From contig NC_133666.1 in assembly GCF_037893015.1 (NCBI RefSeq), positions 124,001-188,000 of the forward strand: a DNA stretch of 64,000 bases, written 5' to 3'. Numbering within the stretch: position 1 is the stretch's first letter; each line of letters opens with the position of its first letter. Below the pieces are notes generated by a model. That model did no database searches. It was not told the origin of the DNA and worked only from the letters and a program-made list of their open reading frames with translations. The translations under genes and the position numbers were made by a program. Origin of the DNA: Macrotis lagotis (taxonomy: Eukaryota > Chordata > Mammalia > Peramelemorphia > Peramelidae). Shown piece after piece: positions 10,821 to 21,962 of this stretch.

Positions 10821-11639
10821 CATAGTTTATTATGTACATATTATAAACTGTTTTGGCTGCAATAAAATGTATTTGAAATTAAAAAAAGACTTTTAGAGAC
10901 ACCCTGTTTCTCAGAAGTAAGGCCCAGCAAGGAGGCTGTGCCCTGAGGTTGGCACAACAACAATCCTTTGCCCTCTGGATAATATCACCCTTTGGCAAAA
11001 TGTATTGTTTGGATCAGCATCAGTTATTCACTGAGAGATTGATTTCAGTCCCTTCTATTTCCCGGGGACCAGAGAGTCAACATCCATTACATTTCTTGAT
11101 AGGATCAGAATTTAGCTCTTCTGGCTCTGTACCCCACAGAGTAATCACAACCCAAGACTTGAGTTAATGACTGTTCCCTCAGGAACCAAGAATTCCTGTA
11201 TTGGACCAAGAAATGTCAACCATGAGAACTGTCCCAAGAAAGGGATCAACACCTTTCATGTATAAAGGTGGGCCCCAGTATCAGCAATTTAAATACCCTC
11301 CTCACTCTGAAATCAAACTTCTGTGTGAGGTCTGACCATCCTGTTTCTAGCCTTCTCTGTTTTGGGCTCTAGTGGCCAGAATGTGATTGATGGTGGTGAC
11401 AAAGTTGAGAGCTATTTTTTTTTACTTTCTACAGGATATGGAAAATCTGCATGTTTATAAGCAGAAACTGAGACAATCTCTCTGAACTTTTCACAGTAGT
11501 AAAGAGTAATGATGGGGCAACATCTTGGAGTAAGGGGATAAGAAGAGTGGGATGTGATTAAGGAGAATTAGGGGAAGCCAAAGGATAAGGCCAATCTCAT
11601 TGGTTTAGAGTGAAGGGAAAGAACTGATAAAGACCAGGA

Positions 11640-12200
11640 AACTCATATTGAGTAGAATCTTATCAATATCAAACATTTTGCAAGGGAAAGAAGTTCAGAC
11701 AGGAGTAACAGGCTTATAGCAATCACTTGAGGATGTATGGGAAATTCTCAAACCATAAGTTCAACCACATCACTTCCCCAAATCAAGAAGCTCCAATGGC
11801 TCCTATTGCTTCTAAGATAAATATGAACTAATCTACAGCATTAAAAATCAGGTGTAGTTAGGTAAAAAAAAGAAACTTGCTGAGCAAAAGTGAGAAGAGA
11901 CAGAGGGAAAAGGGTATTGAAGGGGTAGTGTGGCTCTATGGACACAAGGTTACAAATGGCTAGGGAGAGAAAAGGGGTAAATGTGCCCTCTCTCACTCTT
12001 TGGGGTCAAGCTGTGTCTCTCAGCAGGACCCCAGACCCATCTTTGGAAATACCTTCGTGGCCTTTGATTCTCTTCAAGTACCTTGTATAAAATTCCCCTT
12101 CCATGTATATGCTGATCCCTCAAAAAATAAAGTAAGCTCCTTGAGGGCAGCACTTGTTTCATGGTATCCCTAGCCTAGGGTCTGACATGAAGGAGGCACT
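11640..12200 (+). mobile_element. L2 LINE remnants (U3)
   Basis: Blocks such as CACATCACTTCCCC ... CTCCAATGGCTCCTATTGCTT and GTAAGCTCCTTGAGGGCAG belong to the L2 3' end. Equivalents in other units are at 21470-21840, 32250-32860 and 43560-44180. Confidence 0.65.
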
Positions 12201-12404
12201 TTTAGGCTGACTGATCTACTGATATGAAAGCAATGACAGAGGCATAAAAGAAAATCCTGAGGACTTGATTAAAGGAAGATAGTATAACTTTATAGACAGA
12301 CTAGATCCACAGTGGTTTTAGCTTTATATTATTCAAGGTGAGATTTGTTTTAGATTTCATAATACAAAAGTCCTTATTTAGAAAAGTAACATATTTGAAA
12401 TTTA

Positions 12405-12560
12405 GAGAAGCTAGGTAGCAAAGTGGATAAGAGTGCAGGGCCTGGAGTCCGGAAGACTCATCTCCTGAGTTCCAAAATGGCCTCAGACACTGACTAGTTG
12501 TGTGACCCTGGGCCAAGAAAATCTCACAAAGAGTTGGACACAACTAAAAACATGACTGAG
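12405..12560 (+). mobile_element. Old SINE shared by units (U3 copy)
   Basis: AAGCTAGGTAGCAAAGTGG to CATGACTGAGCAACAGC. Matching copies at 33015-33175 and 44370-44515 show that it predates the duplication. Confidence 0.8.
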
Positions 12561-12616
12561 CAACAGCATCTTTGAAATAGAAAAGGTGAGAGTGAGTGGC
12601 TGAGGAACCATCTCAC

Positions 12617-12734
12617 CCATGTGCGTGTGCTGCTCAGACAAAGGCAGTGGATCTATAGGCATCCTAAACAGTATTATATGCCTGGAGCTGACCTACCCAA
12701 GTTGGTCAACACTAAAGGCACTTTAAGGAAAATT
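12617..12734 (-). pseudogene. ABRAXAS1 exon 6 remnant (U3)
   Basis: Keeps IFLKVPLV and TNLG but is then frameshifted with stops. Acceptor TTTTAG and a GTGAG donor remain. Confidence 0.83.
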
Positions 12735-13026
12735 CTAAAAAAACATTTTTGGAGAGAAAGTTAAAGCCAGGCTAAAACTGAGCAGTGGCATTCTATTAGC
12801 TTCATGTTCCAGTCATTTCCATTCACTACCAGGCTACTGTACAGAAGTGAGGGAGACAAGGATCCTTGATTATTTGGCCCAAATTAAATGTTCAGCTAAA
12901 ACTGATCTACTTAGAAGCAATTGCTTTTATCTACAACATTGTCAGTTACTTTATATATTACAAAATAAGACAACACTTTTACAAGGGTTAGTTCACTTAA
13001 AATAGAATACAGATATAATTAGGCAT

Positions 13027-13446
13027 TGTTGTGGCTTGCTTCCTTGGGGCCCACAGCAGTGACTTCCCTCCCGGAGGGGAGCTGAGAATAAAGTCAAGCC
13101 ACTACTGCCTTATGCCTCCAGTTCAATTTTATTACTGCTTAGCTGTTACATATATACTGTTAGGTCTTCCAGAGTAGAACAAAGAATAATGAGGTAATTG
13201 GGGGGAATACAAGCGGGGTGTACATGCAGTGTCTTGCATTACAGGATAAGGGGTACATTAAGGGGGAGATGACAAGGCACAGCTGTGTCTAGTGCCCTTG
13301 GTCTGTGGGGCGGAATGTCCAGCTCCCAAGGACTCCAGCTCACCTTATCTCTCAGGATGGCATACCAGCTCCTGAGACTGTCCAGGTGGTGGTTTTACTT
13401 GAAGATGATTTGTGTCATGGCTGTTAGAATAGCCTGTGTACCCACA
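13027..13446 (-). mobile_element. Solo LTR, class II-like endogenous retrovirus
   Basis: A 420-base element starting TG and ending CA, with a six-base target duplication AGGCAT on both sides (13021-13026, 13447-13452). In minus orientation an AATAAA lies near the R/U5 end. No internal retroviral sequence remains, so it is a recombined fossil. U0, U1 and U4 show the empty site. Class is inferred from the six-base duplication. Confidence 0.82.
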
Positions 13447-14675
13447 AGGCATAACTAATATTTTGGCTAAAGCTATAGTCCATTAGTATAAAAAAACTAT
13501 CAAGTCAGTGCATTTTTGACAGGAGTTTTGATTCTGCATGAAAAAGGCAATACCTTGTTTCCAATGTACTCATGTTCTTCATATATAGAAGGAAATATTT
13601 CTACCCTTATTAGTATCACCAATGACAGGGGAAATTTGTGGTTTTCCTTCTATTTAACCCCCGGGTTCAGGAAAATCCAGATATGAAAAGGAAAGACACA
13701 TCTCAGAAAAAAAAAAAACTATGCCCAAAAAGTTGTTAAAAAATGTAAACATTTGTATAAAATATTTAAGAACTACTGAGAGGCATTTGCTGTACTTTGG
13801 TGATAGAGAGACCCCCAACAATCTTCAAGTCACACAACTTCTGCTTCCCAAGATCCCAACTCTGCCACATACACCTGCCTCTGTGGTTCTATATTCTCTT
13901 GCCAACAGACACTTGGATGGTATCTTACTGCAGTTCCTGACTCTCCTTTGCAACTCTGTGTACAGCACCCAGCACATTCCCTCAAGTCACTCACTAACTC
14001 CCAAGTTGAGGAACTTCCTCAGAGCAGCTCCTCTGCCCCCCCCCCCCCCAAGCAATTCCTGCCCAAGGCTGAAGATTCTCCTCCCAGCAAATTTGGGCTG
14101 ACTCACCAGGGCTCAGTTGCCTGGAGTTGTCCCTTAGGGTTAGGGGTTCTCATCCTCCCAAATGCTCTTGGAGACTATCCTCCTCCTGTGGGCTCCATGT
14201 CCTTCTAGGGAAGGCAATCAGGGCCTCTTTACAGATACAAATGTATATGGAGGAACTCTTCAGATGAGGCAAATGGAAAGGAATGACATCTGAATTAATC
14301 ACCTGGTACATTATGCCAGATCATTTCTACTACCGGAAATAATGTCAGCAGCCTCACTCTAAAAATCAGGTTCTACCATTTCCTCATAATCACATCTTGT
14401 CCAATTCCTCATCCAGGTAGGACATTTGTGCCAGGTGTACACACTAACTTGAGATATGAATTATGAAAAAAGGGATAAAACTTCCAGTTCTGGGGTGAGT
14501 TGAACTAAGAAGAAAATAGTGTTTTCAGTTATTGAGTGCAATCAACTAAAATATGCAAAGCCCTTTTTACTTCTCCCACTACTGATTTGGGGTGAAATCT
14601 TGATTATGTATTATCCTTAACAAGACATGGCTTACCAATCAGCATCACAAGAGTGAACAAATAAGGGTGGCTAGG

Positions 14676-14841
14676 TGGAGAAGTTGGGCTGGCTAGGTGG
14701 CACAGTGGATAGAGCACTGGCCCTGGAATCAGGAGGACCTGAGTTCAAATCTGGACTCAGACACTTCATAATGGCCTAGCTGTATGGCCTTGGGCAAGTC
14801 ACTTAACCTCATTTGCCTTGAAAAAACCTAAACAAAAAAAA
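14676..14841 (+). mobile_element. Marsupial SINE (WSINE-like)
   Basis: Full length, with target duplication AAGAGTGAACA before and after (near 14650 and 14842). U1 lacks it at the same place. Confidence 0.9.
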
Positions 14842-15365
14842 AAGAGTGAACAGATGACAAATGTTCATATTTCAAATGGAGACCTCAGGATATCCTTGAG
14901 AATTCAAAAAGAAGTTGTACTGGATCTAGAACATTGTCACAGAACAACGTTATCCTCCTCATCTCCTAGTCATGACACTGATGTAGAAAAACTCAAGAAC
15001 TATGTTTTTAATAGCATACCAAGAGTTCCTAATCTCTAAGCAGCATGGATGAAAAGCTTTCAATGTATAGAGACCTAGGGGAAGAACTGAAAACCAGGTA
15101 GGAGCAAAATGAGGATCCTGTGATCCCCACAGTCCTATTTTCTCCTAGAATTATTCTTAAGATGTGTTCATGAAATCTCCAATAGATGGGTTAACATCGT
15201 AATATATTTATTGAGTTATGAAAGGCAGTAATTCTATGCAATTATCTGAAAAACTTTAAATCCCAAAGAATTAGTGACACAACATCTAAACTCCATCAGA
15301 AAGACTAGCAGAATAAAAGTAATCATCATAATAAACACTTCTGTAGTATGACATGCTTTGCAAAG

Positions 15366-15808
15366 TGTAAGACCCTGAGTTCTGAAACCTATGAACTTTT
15401 GCCTAAATTCTGCTCCTAAGTTTCTGCCTGGTCATCTATCGGACCATGCAACGGGGGAACCTCCCCGAAGACCTGCATTCAATGATAACGCGCCAGGCTC
15501 TCAAGACAACCAGCAGATGCTTGGAAATCCCCTACTGAAAAATATATAAGGTCTCTCCTCACTTTTCTCGGGGTTCCAGGATCCTAGTCCTGTCCTAGGA
15601 TGGAACCCTAGCTCGAGGTAGTTTAATAAACCCTTGCTATTGCATCTCCATCGTGTGGAGTGCCTCTGTTCTGTATTTGGGGACTTTTCTCGGATCTTAA
15701 CATTGATGGAACCCTAGCTCGAGCTAGTTTAATAAACTCTTGCTATTGCATCTCCATCGTGTTGAGTCCCTCTGTTCTGTATTTGGGGAATTTTCTCGGA
15801 CCTTAACA
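15366..15808 (+). mobile_element. Solo LTR, gammaretrovirus-like (class I)
   Basis: A 443-base element, TG to CA, with a four-base AAAG duplication at 15362-15365 and 15809-15812. It has AATAAA followed by CTTGCTATTGCATCTCC and TTTTCTCGGA, typical of gamma-type R/U5. Its last 105 bases or so are present twice in tandem (about 15599-15703 and 15704-15808). No internal region remains. Empty sites in U0, U1 and U3 make it younger than the duplication. Confidence 0.85.
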
Positions 15809-15819
15809 AAAGCACATTG

Positions 15820-16010
15820 GAAACATCTTCTTTGGACCTTAAGATCACCTTGTAATTTCCTAAGCATAGATTTTATTGTCACCCATTTTACAGATAGGAA
15901 AACTGAGTTTTAGAGAGTTTAAGTGCCTTGCCCATGTTCACTCAATGAGGACAGCAGAATTTCAGTCGAGGTCTTGTGACTGCAGTGCTTGTGCCACAGT
16001 TGCCTCTCCC
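15820..16010 (+). mobile_element. MIR SINE (U2 copy)
   Basis: Carries CCATTTTACAGATAGGAAAACTGAG, the MIR core; homologous to 4205-4430. Confidence 0.8.
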
Positions 16011-16099
16011 CTGTGCCAATTCACTAGTGGCAGCATGACTGGTGTTCTACAGAACCAAACCCCAAATCCAAAATAGTCTGAGAGAAATTTATGAAGTCA

Positions 16100-17345
16100 T
16101 TGGTAAAGGAGACTGAGTCAGAAAGGAGCGTGTGACTCCCCCTTGTCCAGGCTGGGGAAGTTTTACATTCTATATGATTTAGACCAGGCTACCCACTAAG
16201 GTAAACACCACGGGTTGCCGCGGGTGGGGGCCTGGGTGACCCAACCCTCCTAGCCCTGCCTGACCTTGATCTCCTGGCACCTGGAGCAAGGCGGCTGAGC
16301 CCCACAGCTTCCTCAACCCCCCCCCCCCTTCCATTCCTCCTCTCCTCTGAGGCTCGGGAGCTGTCCAACGGCTAGCCAAGGGCAGGGGCCTGCAGATGCT
16401 GCAGCAGCTTTTGGGTCCTTCCTTCCCTTTTGGGGAACCCAAGGCCCGACTCTCCCGACCTCCCTCTTTGTTCTCCCCCTCCCACATTCCGCAGAGGGCT
16501 TGACCCTCCAGAACTCCAAGTTAAGCTCAGCTGCTGCACCCTCACCCCCCCCCCCCCCCCCCCACCATTTGAAGCCCTAGAAGTTTGCTCTCGGGACCTG
16601 GGACTCTGGTCAGCCCTGCAGGACCTTCCAGGTGGAAGATACACTTGGCCCCCCTCCCCAACGATACTGGGTGCTGAGCCCTGAGGGAAATGACTTGGGG
16701 GACCGGGGACTCCTCATTCCACTGTGTCTGAGGACAGAGTTCCTTCCCCTCCCTCCTCCCTTCCCCCACCCTGCAGTGATGTTACAGGTCCCGCCCCCTT
16801 CCTCCCTCTACTGAGTTGGTAAGTTTTCTTGTTCTTTGGAGAAAGATGTCAGTGGGGGAGAGCGGTTCGAGATCTGTATGACCCTCCCCCACATCCCTCC
16901 TCCATCCCTTCCACCCCGCTCCCCTCCATCAACCCATCTTCCAGACTGAGCGACCCGGAGGGTCCTGCTAGTGCCTAAGTGGCTGTGAGTGAGGAAAATG
17001 CCCCTTCCCTGCTCCTGCCTTAGTCTCTCCCTTTCTTCCTTCCCCTCCCTCCCAACCCCCAACCTTTTCATGAAATCTGCCCCTTCTCCCCAATTAGTTT
17101 CTCTTCTGATCAGGAGGGTAAGTGTGGGATCCTGGGAGTATCAATACCATTGTTTATACGTGTGTTGTGGATATAGGTAGGATATGTGTGCATGTGTGTG
17201 TGTATCTGTGTGTGTATTTATGTGGGGACACTTTTGGTGTGTGCTTTCAGGAGTGTGTCTGGGAATTCCTGCCTGCCCAGGGCTGTGTCTGGTGTTTGGG
17301 GGTCGTAGGGTGGTGTGGGGTTCAGAGGAGCCCAGTTGGGACACT
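16100..17345. other. GC-rich block of the tandem unit (U2 copy)
   Basis: Homologous to 36600-37800. It has a 19-base C run at 16545-16563 where U0 has 24 and U1 and U3 have about six. TTTGGAGAAAGATG near 16840 is the intact equivalent of the PDK3 insertion site. Purine/pyrimidine asymmetry gives open frames, but none is conserved. Confidence 0.55.
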
Positions 17346-17811
17346 CCCTAAAGGCTTCTCCCTTCTGGGCTCCACTGAAGTCAGAGAGGGAGGATACAGT
17401 GTAGGAACTCTCCTCCTCACATCCATATCATCTCCTTTGTTTGGTATCATTTCATTTAATGCTATATTCATTTTTGTTCTGAGACCAACCAGAACCTGGT
17501 AAAAGCTTCCTTTCCATGGACTTGTACAGAAAGAGGAATCTGTCCATGAACCTGGGACATTGGGATTTACAGACTGCAAGAACAGAGCCAGTTAAATGTG
17601 CTCTTCTCTCATTCTGAGAAATTTAGTCAAGGGGCTATTACTAACTTGGATTTTTTTTCCTTTGAAAACTTCCTGTTTCTTTGGTCCATTGGAGAATGGC
17701 TCTTAATTTAGAAAACTGGAATCAGTTCCTTCTCTATCTTACATATGCCAAGGTCCTTGGAGAACTTTACTGCAAAGATGTTTTTCCTGACTAAACTGTT
17801 ACTCTTCTCAT

Positions 17812-18207
17812 GTGGGAGGGGGAGAACAAAGAGGGAGTTCCAGAGAGGAGGGCCTTGGGCTCCACAAAAGGGAAGGAAGGACACAAAAGCTGCTGCAGCA
17901 TCTGCAGACCCGACCCCCCCCCCCCTTGTCTAGGAGTTGGACAGCTCCCAAGTCTCAGAGCAGAGGATGAATGGGGAGGGGGCGTTGGGGAAGCAATGGG
18001 GGTCAATAGCCTTGTTCAAGGTGCCAGGAAATCAAGATCAGGCCAGGCCCAGAGGGTCGGGGCACCTAGTGTCCCCACATGCCCATGTAAATACACATAC
18101 ACATACACACATACACAAATATAGACAGATCCTATTTATATCCACAACACATGTATAAACAATGGTATTGATACTCCCAGGACCCCACACATATCCTCCT
18201 GATCAGA
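17812..18207 (-). repeat. Two-piece inverted insertion in U2
   Basis: The minus strand reads as a GC-block piece like 17105-17225 joined to another like 16219-16485, in an order that differs from the source. It replaces a short stretch seen at 38228-38250. It includes a C run and a CA/CATA microsatellite. Confidence 0.78.
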
Positions 18208-18596
18208 AACATTTCAATAGAGGCATAGCTATTTGCCATAACCTCTTCCCATGCCAAACGATGTGACAAGTAAATTCCTCCTTGCTCCTCTAATTTGCTA
18301 TTCCCCATTTACACTTAATTCATATATCCATTCAGAGCTTAATTAGATAGATGTAGATAGATACGTGTGAGGTGTTGATATCCTATCAAATTGTTGCCAA
18401 ACTGTTATTCCCTTATTCCATCTAGGTTTGTTGGGATTTTTTTTATTAAAAAATGTGTCCTCCCCTACTCCCCACACCCCACTTCAGTCTTTTGATTTAT
18501 TAAGCAGCATTTTATTTGTTTGCTTCTGTACATTCTATACATAATCTTTTCCATTGATCAGCCTTTCAGATTTTCACATCTTCCAACTGTTTTCTG

Positions 18597-18830
18597 GGCA
18601 GCTCAGTTTTCCACAGGGCCTGAAGTCAGAAGGATTCATCTTCATGAGTTCAAATCTGGCCTCAGATGCTTACTAGCTGTGGTACCCTGGGCAAGTCACT
18701 TCACCCTGTTTGCCCCAGGTCCTCATCTGTCAAGAGTTGAGGGAGGAAACAATAAACCAAACCAGGATCTTTCTCAAGAAAACCCCAAATGGGGTTAGGA
18801 AAAGCCAGACAGGTCTAAACAACAGCAAAG
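18597..18830 (+). mobile_element. Old longer SINE (U2 copy)
   Basis: GGCAGCTCAGTTTTCC ... AACCCCAAATGGGGTTAGG, a SINE about 230 bases long. Copies at 29352-29585 and 38607-38855 show that it predates the duplication. Confidence 0.8.
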
Positions 18831-19667
18831 TTAAGCATATTTCTGAAGAAAAGGGAATAAAGGACATTCAATAATTTGCCAGACTTTTAGAATTTTATTT
18901 CAAAAAGACCTGAACTTAATGGATAATTTGACAAAAAATCTTGAAGAAATATAAGGTAAACATCAAAGACTACTTACAAGGGACTCAATAAAGACAAATT
19001 GTTTACTATCTTTAGGTGGAAATATACACCCTGTGTCCAAGATTGTTATTAATCATTGGAAAGTTTGAAAGAAAGATTGGGGGAGAGTCAAGTATTTTGG
19101 AATTCTAAAGAGTAAAAAGCTGTAGGCAAATATTTTTTTCAAAAAGTTATCATTTTATACATGTGGGGTATGAGTGGAATAATTGATACAGAGGAATAAG
19201 CTGGGAAAGGAATACTGGTAGTTCTGGAAACCTATTCTCTTTGGGAATGTTTTAAAAAGGGAATGATTCATATATATGGATATTTGTATATGTGTGTATC
19301 TGTATATATGGATTTATGAACACATCTGTGTATACAATACCCATTTGAATTCAGAAAGAAATAAGAGCAGGGGATAGGGAGGCTATTGAGTTAGAGGGTG
19401 ATAGAGAAGGGTGTCTATATCATTGGGGAGGAGGGGCATAGTAAGATGTATAGATCAGTGGGAGAGGGTATAGAAGGGTGTGTAAGGGAAGGGTTCTTGG
19501 AAGGGTGGAAAGTTAAGGAATAGGAGGGCAAGGTGACAAGTAGTAGTAAAGTAGAGGTGTGAGGAGAGGTTGTGGTTTTCAGGAAATGTAAACACAAACC
19601 AAATATCTATGAAATAATTAGGAATAAATATATATATATATATATATGTGCATGCTTGTAGGTATGT

Positions 19668-19726
<59 letters not shown>

Positions 19727-19940
19727 ATTTGCCTATATATATATATATATATTGCCATATTCTTAGATCATAATAAAAAAATTCTCACATTCCTAGCATA
19801 TCTATAGTTTTTCAAAATATTTTCTATCAAACAATACTGTAAGACAATGATCAAAACCTAGTCAGTAACACTTTCCCCCCTGTTCCCATTGGGACAGTTG
19901 AGACAATGAGAAAAATTAGATGAAAGGTTTCAAAGTTGAT
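18831..19940. other. U2 3' flank of exon 9
   Basis: AT-rich sequence collinear with 38856-40330 and 29586-30560. A (TA)n(GA)n microsatellite lies at 19671-19726. No gene seen. Confidence 0.65.
19671..19726. repeat. (TA)n(GA)n compound microsatellite
   Basis: A TA run passing directly into a GA run. Confidence 0.93.
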
Positions 19941-19947
19941 GGCTGGC

Positions 19948-20294
19948 TATTCTAGGACTTCTATTCTATCTTTTACTTTCTCAGAATCTTCATCTTTCTC
20001 TTCAAGGCTTGTCAGTGCTTCTTCCCCATCATTGCTTTCATCATTTAGATCAAGGAACTGATTGTAAAGTCCATGCAGAACTTTGCATCTTACTCTATCA
20101 TCTTCTGGAAATTCAAGACTTTCCAAGATCAGAGTTTTGAGCTTATGGTCCCTGTTACAGCCATTGCTGCCAATCTGCTTGCTTTTCATACATGCCTTTC
20201 AAACATGAATGAAGAACCTCTAAACTTGGGGGAAAATGTAGGTCAAGTCTGACAGATAAAACATTCTCTCCTGCTTCTGGTTCACCCCTTCCTC
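19948..20294 (-). pseudogene. ABRAXAS1 exon 9 remnant (U2)
   Basis: Acceptor TTTAGCAG and EPEAGENVL remain; later sequence has stops and indels. The end reads EDSEKVKDRIEVLE then stop, so SPTF is lost. Confidence 0.83.
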
Positions 20295-20768
20295 CTGCTA
20301 AATCTAATAACACAATTTATTATTATTCAGCAGTATGGAAAATTTCAGATTGACTTAGAAGATGAGGGTAAAGTGTCTTTCCTGCCTTATCTGATTTAAG
20401 AGTCCAACTATAAAATTTTATCCACCAGAATACTTTTGCTGGGACTGGTTTTGGACTATTCTTAGATGTAAACTTGGCTTACATTTGCCAAAGTGCACTC
20501 TTGAACCTGAATTGAAGAGTCCTTTTCCTTTAGCAAAACTGCTGGCAACATCTTGTTAAATCATATTGAACTGAGTTCATTTATTAGTTGGACCTGGCAT
20601 GCTATAGACAAATTCTTTATAGGCACTCAAGGCATCACTCCCTGAGCCTCCTTTTCCTTCATAACAATGGGAGTACAAGGACTACTTGTGAATTAACAGT
20701 CCTGTCCATCTGAAAGTGCTAGGTAAAGTTGTCTAGGAAAAAATAAGTTTATAAACTTTTATTTTTAC

Positions 20769-20883
20769 CTGATTGTATAACCTTTGGTATTTTTCTTCTT
20801 GCAAGTCCCTCTTTTAATCTACTTATATTCCTTGTGATATTTTTAACTAATTTCTCAAAGTCAAATACTTAACTGTATGTTTC
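20769..20883 (-). pseudogene. ABRAXAS1 exon 8 remnant (U2)
   Basis: 115 bases with one internal stop (ETYS then TAA) and the acceptor AG changed to AA. The donor is kept. Confidence 0.83.
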
Positions 20884-21410
20884 TTACAAAATAAAATTAG
20901 TTTACTTATACCAACAACGTTCAAACTCACAATACATTATTAACATGTTAAGTAAAAGGAATTTTATTAGAGAGAATGGAGCAAAAGTCATAAATTAAAT
21001 CACTTCACACAATAACTGCTGCATTTCTGCAAAGAGTTTTCTTCTTTACCTAAGAACAATGTGGCTAATGGGGATGAGGGTGGGGAAGCTTAATATAGCC
21101 CAAAAAATCATTACCTAATTCAAATTTATAGGTTGAGAAATGTATTAAAATAATTTTTGTGAATTTAAAAAAGCAAAATTTGTCAATGTATGTGTATAGT
21201 AATAAATTGTTGCTTTTGTGTACAGTGGGTTTTTTTTGCCTAGATGATACCTCCAGGCAAAATCTCTCTATTTACCTAGAAGATATGCTAAATATGCAGA
21301 GCTAGCATGATTTCTAAATCTAGAAACAATCTTGAAAATTTGGACAAAATTACCTTTAAATGGTGAGAGAGTATGACCAGGCAGTTTTTAGATGAAGAAA
21401 TCAAAGCTAG

Positions 21411-21458
21411 GGCGGCTAGGTGGTGCAGTGGATAGAGCACCAGCGCTGGAGTCAGGAG
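21411..21458 (+). mobile_element. SINE stump at a deletion junction (U2)
   Basis: The first 48 or so bases of a SINE (GGGCGGCTAGGTGGTGCAG ...) stop abruptly and continue into DNA that in U3 lies near 11926. The lost interval includes exon 7. Confidence 0.8.
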
Positions 21459-21469
21459 TAGTGTGGCTC

Positions 21470-21655
21470 TGTGGACATAAGGTTACAACCAACTAGGGGA
21501 GAAAAGGGGCAAATGTGCCCTGTCTCAGTCTTTGGGATCAAGCTGTGTCTCTCAGCAGGGCCTCAGACCCACCTTTGGAGATACCATCATGGCAATTTGA
21601 TGTTTTTCAAGTACCTTGAGTATATAAAATATATAGATGTATATACATATATATG

Positions 21656-21696
<41 letters not shown>

Positions 21697-21840
21697 AAAT
21701 TTAGTTTCCCCTTTCTATGTATATGCTGCTCCCTCACGAAAAGAATGTAAGCTCCTTGAGAAAAGGACTTGTTTCATGGTATCCGGAGCATAGGGTTTGA
21801 CACAAAGGAGGCACTTTACTATGCTTACTGATCTACTGAT
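21470..21840 (+). mobile_element. L2 LINE remnants (U2)
   Basis: Homologous to 11930-12230 (TGTGCCCTGTCTCAGTCTTTGG, GTAAGCTCCTTGAG), expanded by an AT microsatellite at 21620-21690. Confidence 0.6.
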
Positions 21841-21962
21841 GTGAAAGCAATGACAGAGGCATAAAAGGATCCCTGAGGACTTGATTAAAGGAAATTAGTA
21901 TAAGTTTGCAGACCTATTAGATCCATAGTGGTTTTCGCTTTATTTGGGTTCAAGTTTAGATC

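Larger units (their letters stand above)
9181..10883 (+). pseudogene. PAIP1: PAIP1 processed retrocopy
   Basis: An intronless cDNA copy with a GC-rich 5' UTR, coding region, 3' UTR, AATAAA at 10861 and a short A tail. It is flanked by a 15-base target duplication (AAAAGACTTTTGGAG at 9166-9180; one mismatch at 10884-10898). U0 (42487) and U1 (31597) show the empty site. The 5' UTR came with the insert and is CpG-dense, so it could supply promoter activity; that is inference. No PAIP1 parent is in the window. Confidence 0.95.
1441..13789 (-). repeat. Tandem unit U3: decayed ABRAXAS1 3' half
   Basis: Keeps broken exons 6 (12617-12734) and 7 (8830-8914), an open exon 8 (8133-8247) and an exon 9 (6675-6985) cut by L1. 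A PAIP1 retrocopy sits in intron 6, a solo LTR (13027-13446) in intron 5 and an inverted exon-5 fragment at 5620-5910. The flank runs down to about 1441. Confidence 0.88.
13790..21962 (-). repeat. Tandem unit U2: decayed ABRAXAS1 3' half
   Basis: Keeps broken exon 8 (20769-20883) and exon 9 (19948-20294). Exons 5 and 6 were lost at the 21962 junction and exon 7 in the deletion at 21411-21470. The flank has a solo LTR (15366-15808) and an inverted insertion (17812-18207). Near 13789 it joins intron 5 of U3, with exon 5 missing. Confidence 0.87.

Noticed and set aside
14137-14152. A second telomere-like motif (TTAGGGTTAGGGG)
   Set aside because: Only two imperfect units inside a stretch shared with sister units that lack the motif; probably chance.
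16179-17071. Open frames in the GC-rich blocks, with similar peptides in several units
   Set aside because: Peptides such as MWEGENKEGGRE recur because the DNA is duplicated; frames shift and stop differently in each unit, and no splice-consistent protein emerges.
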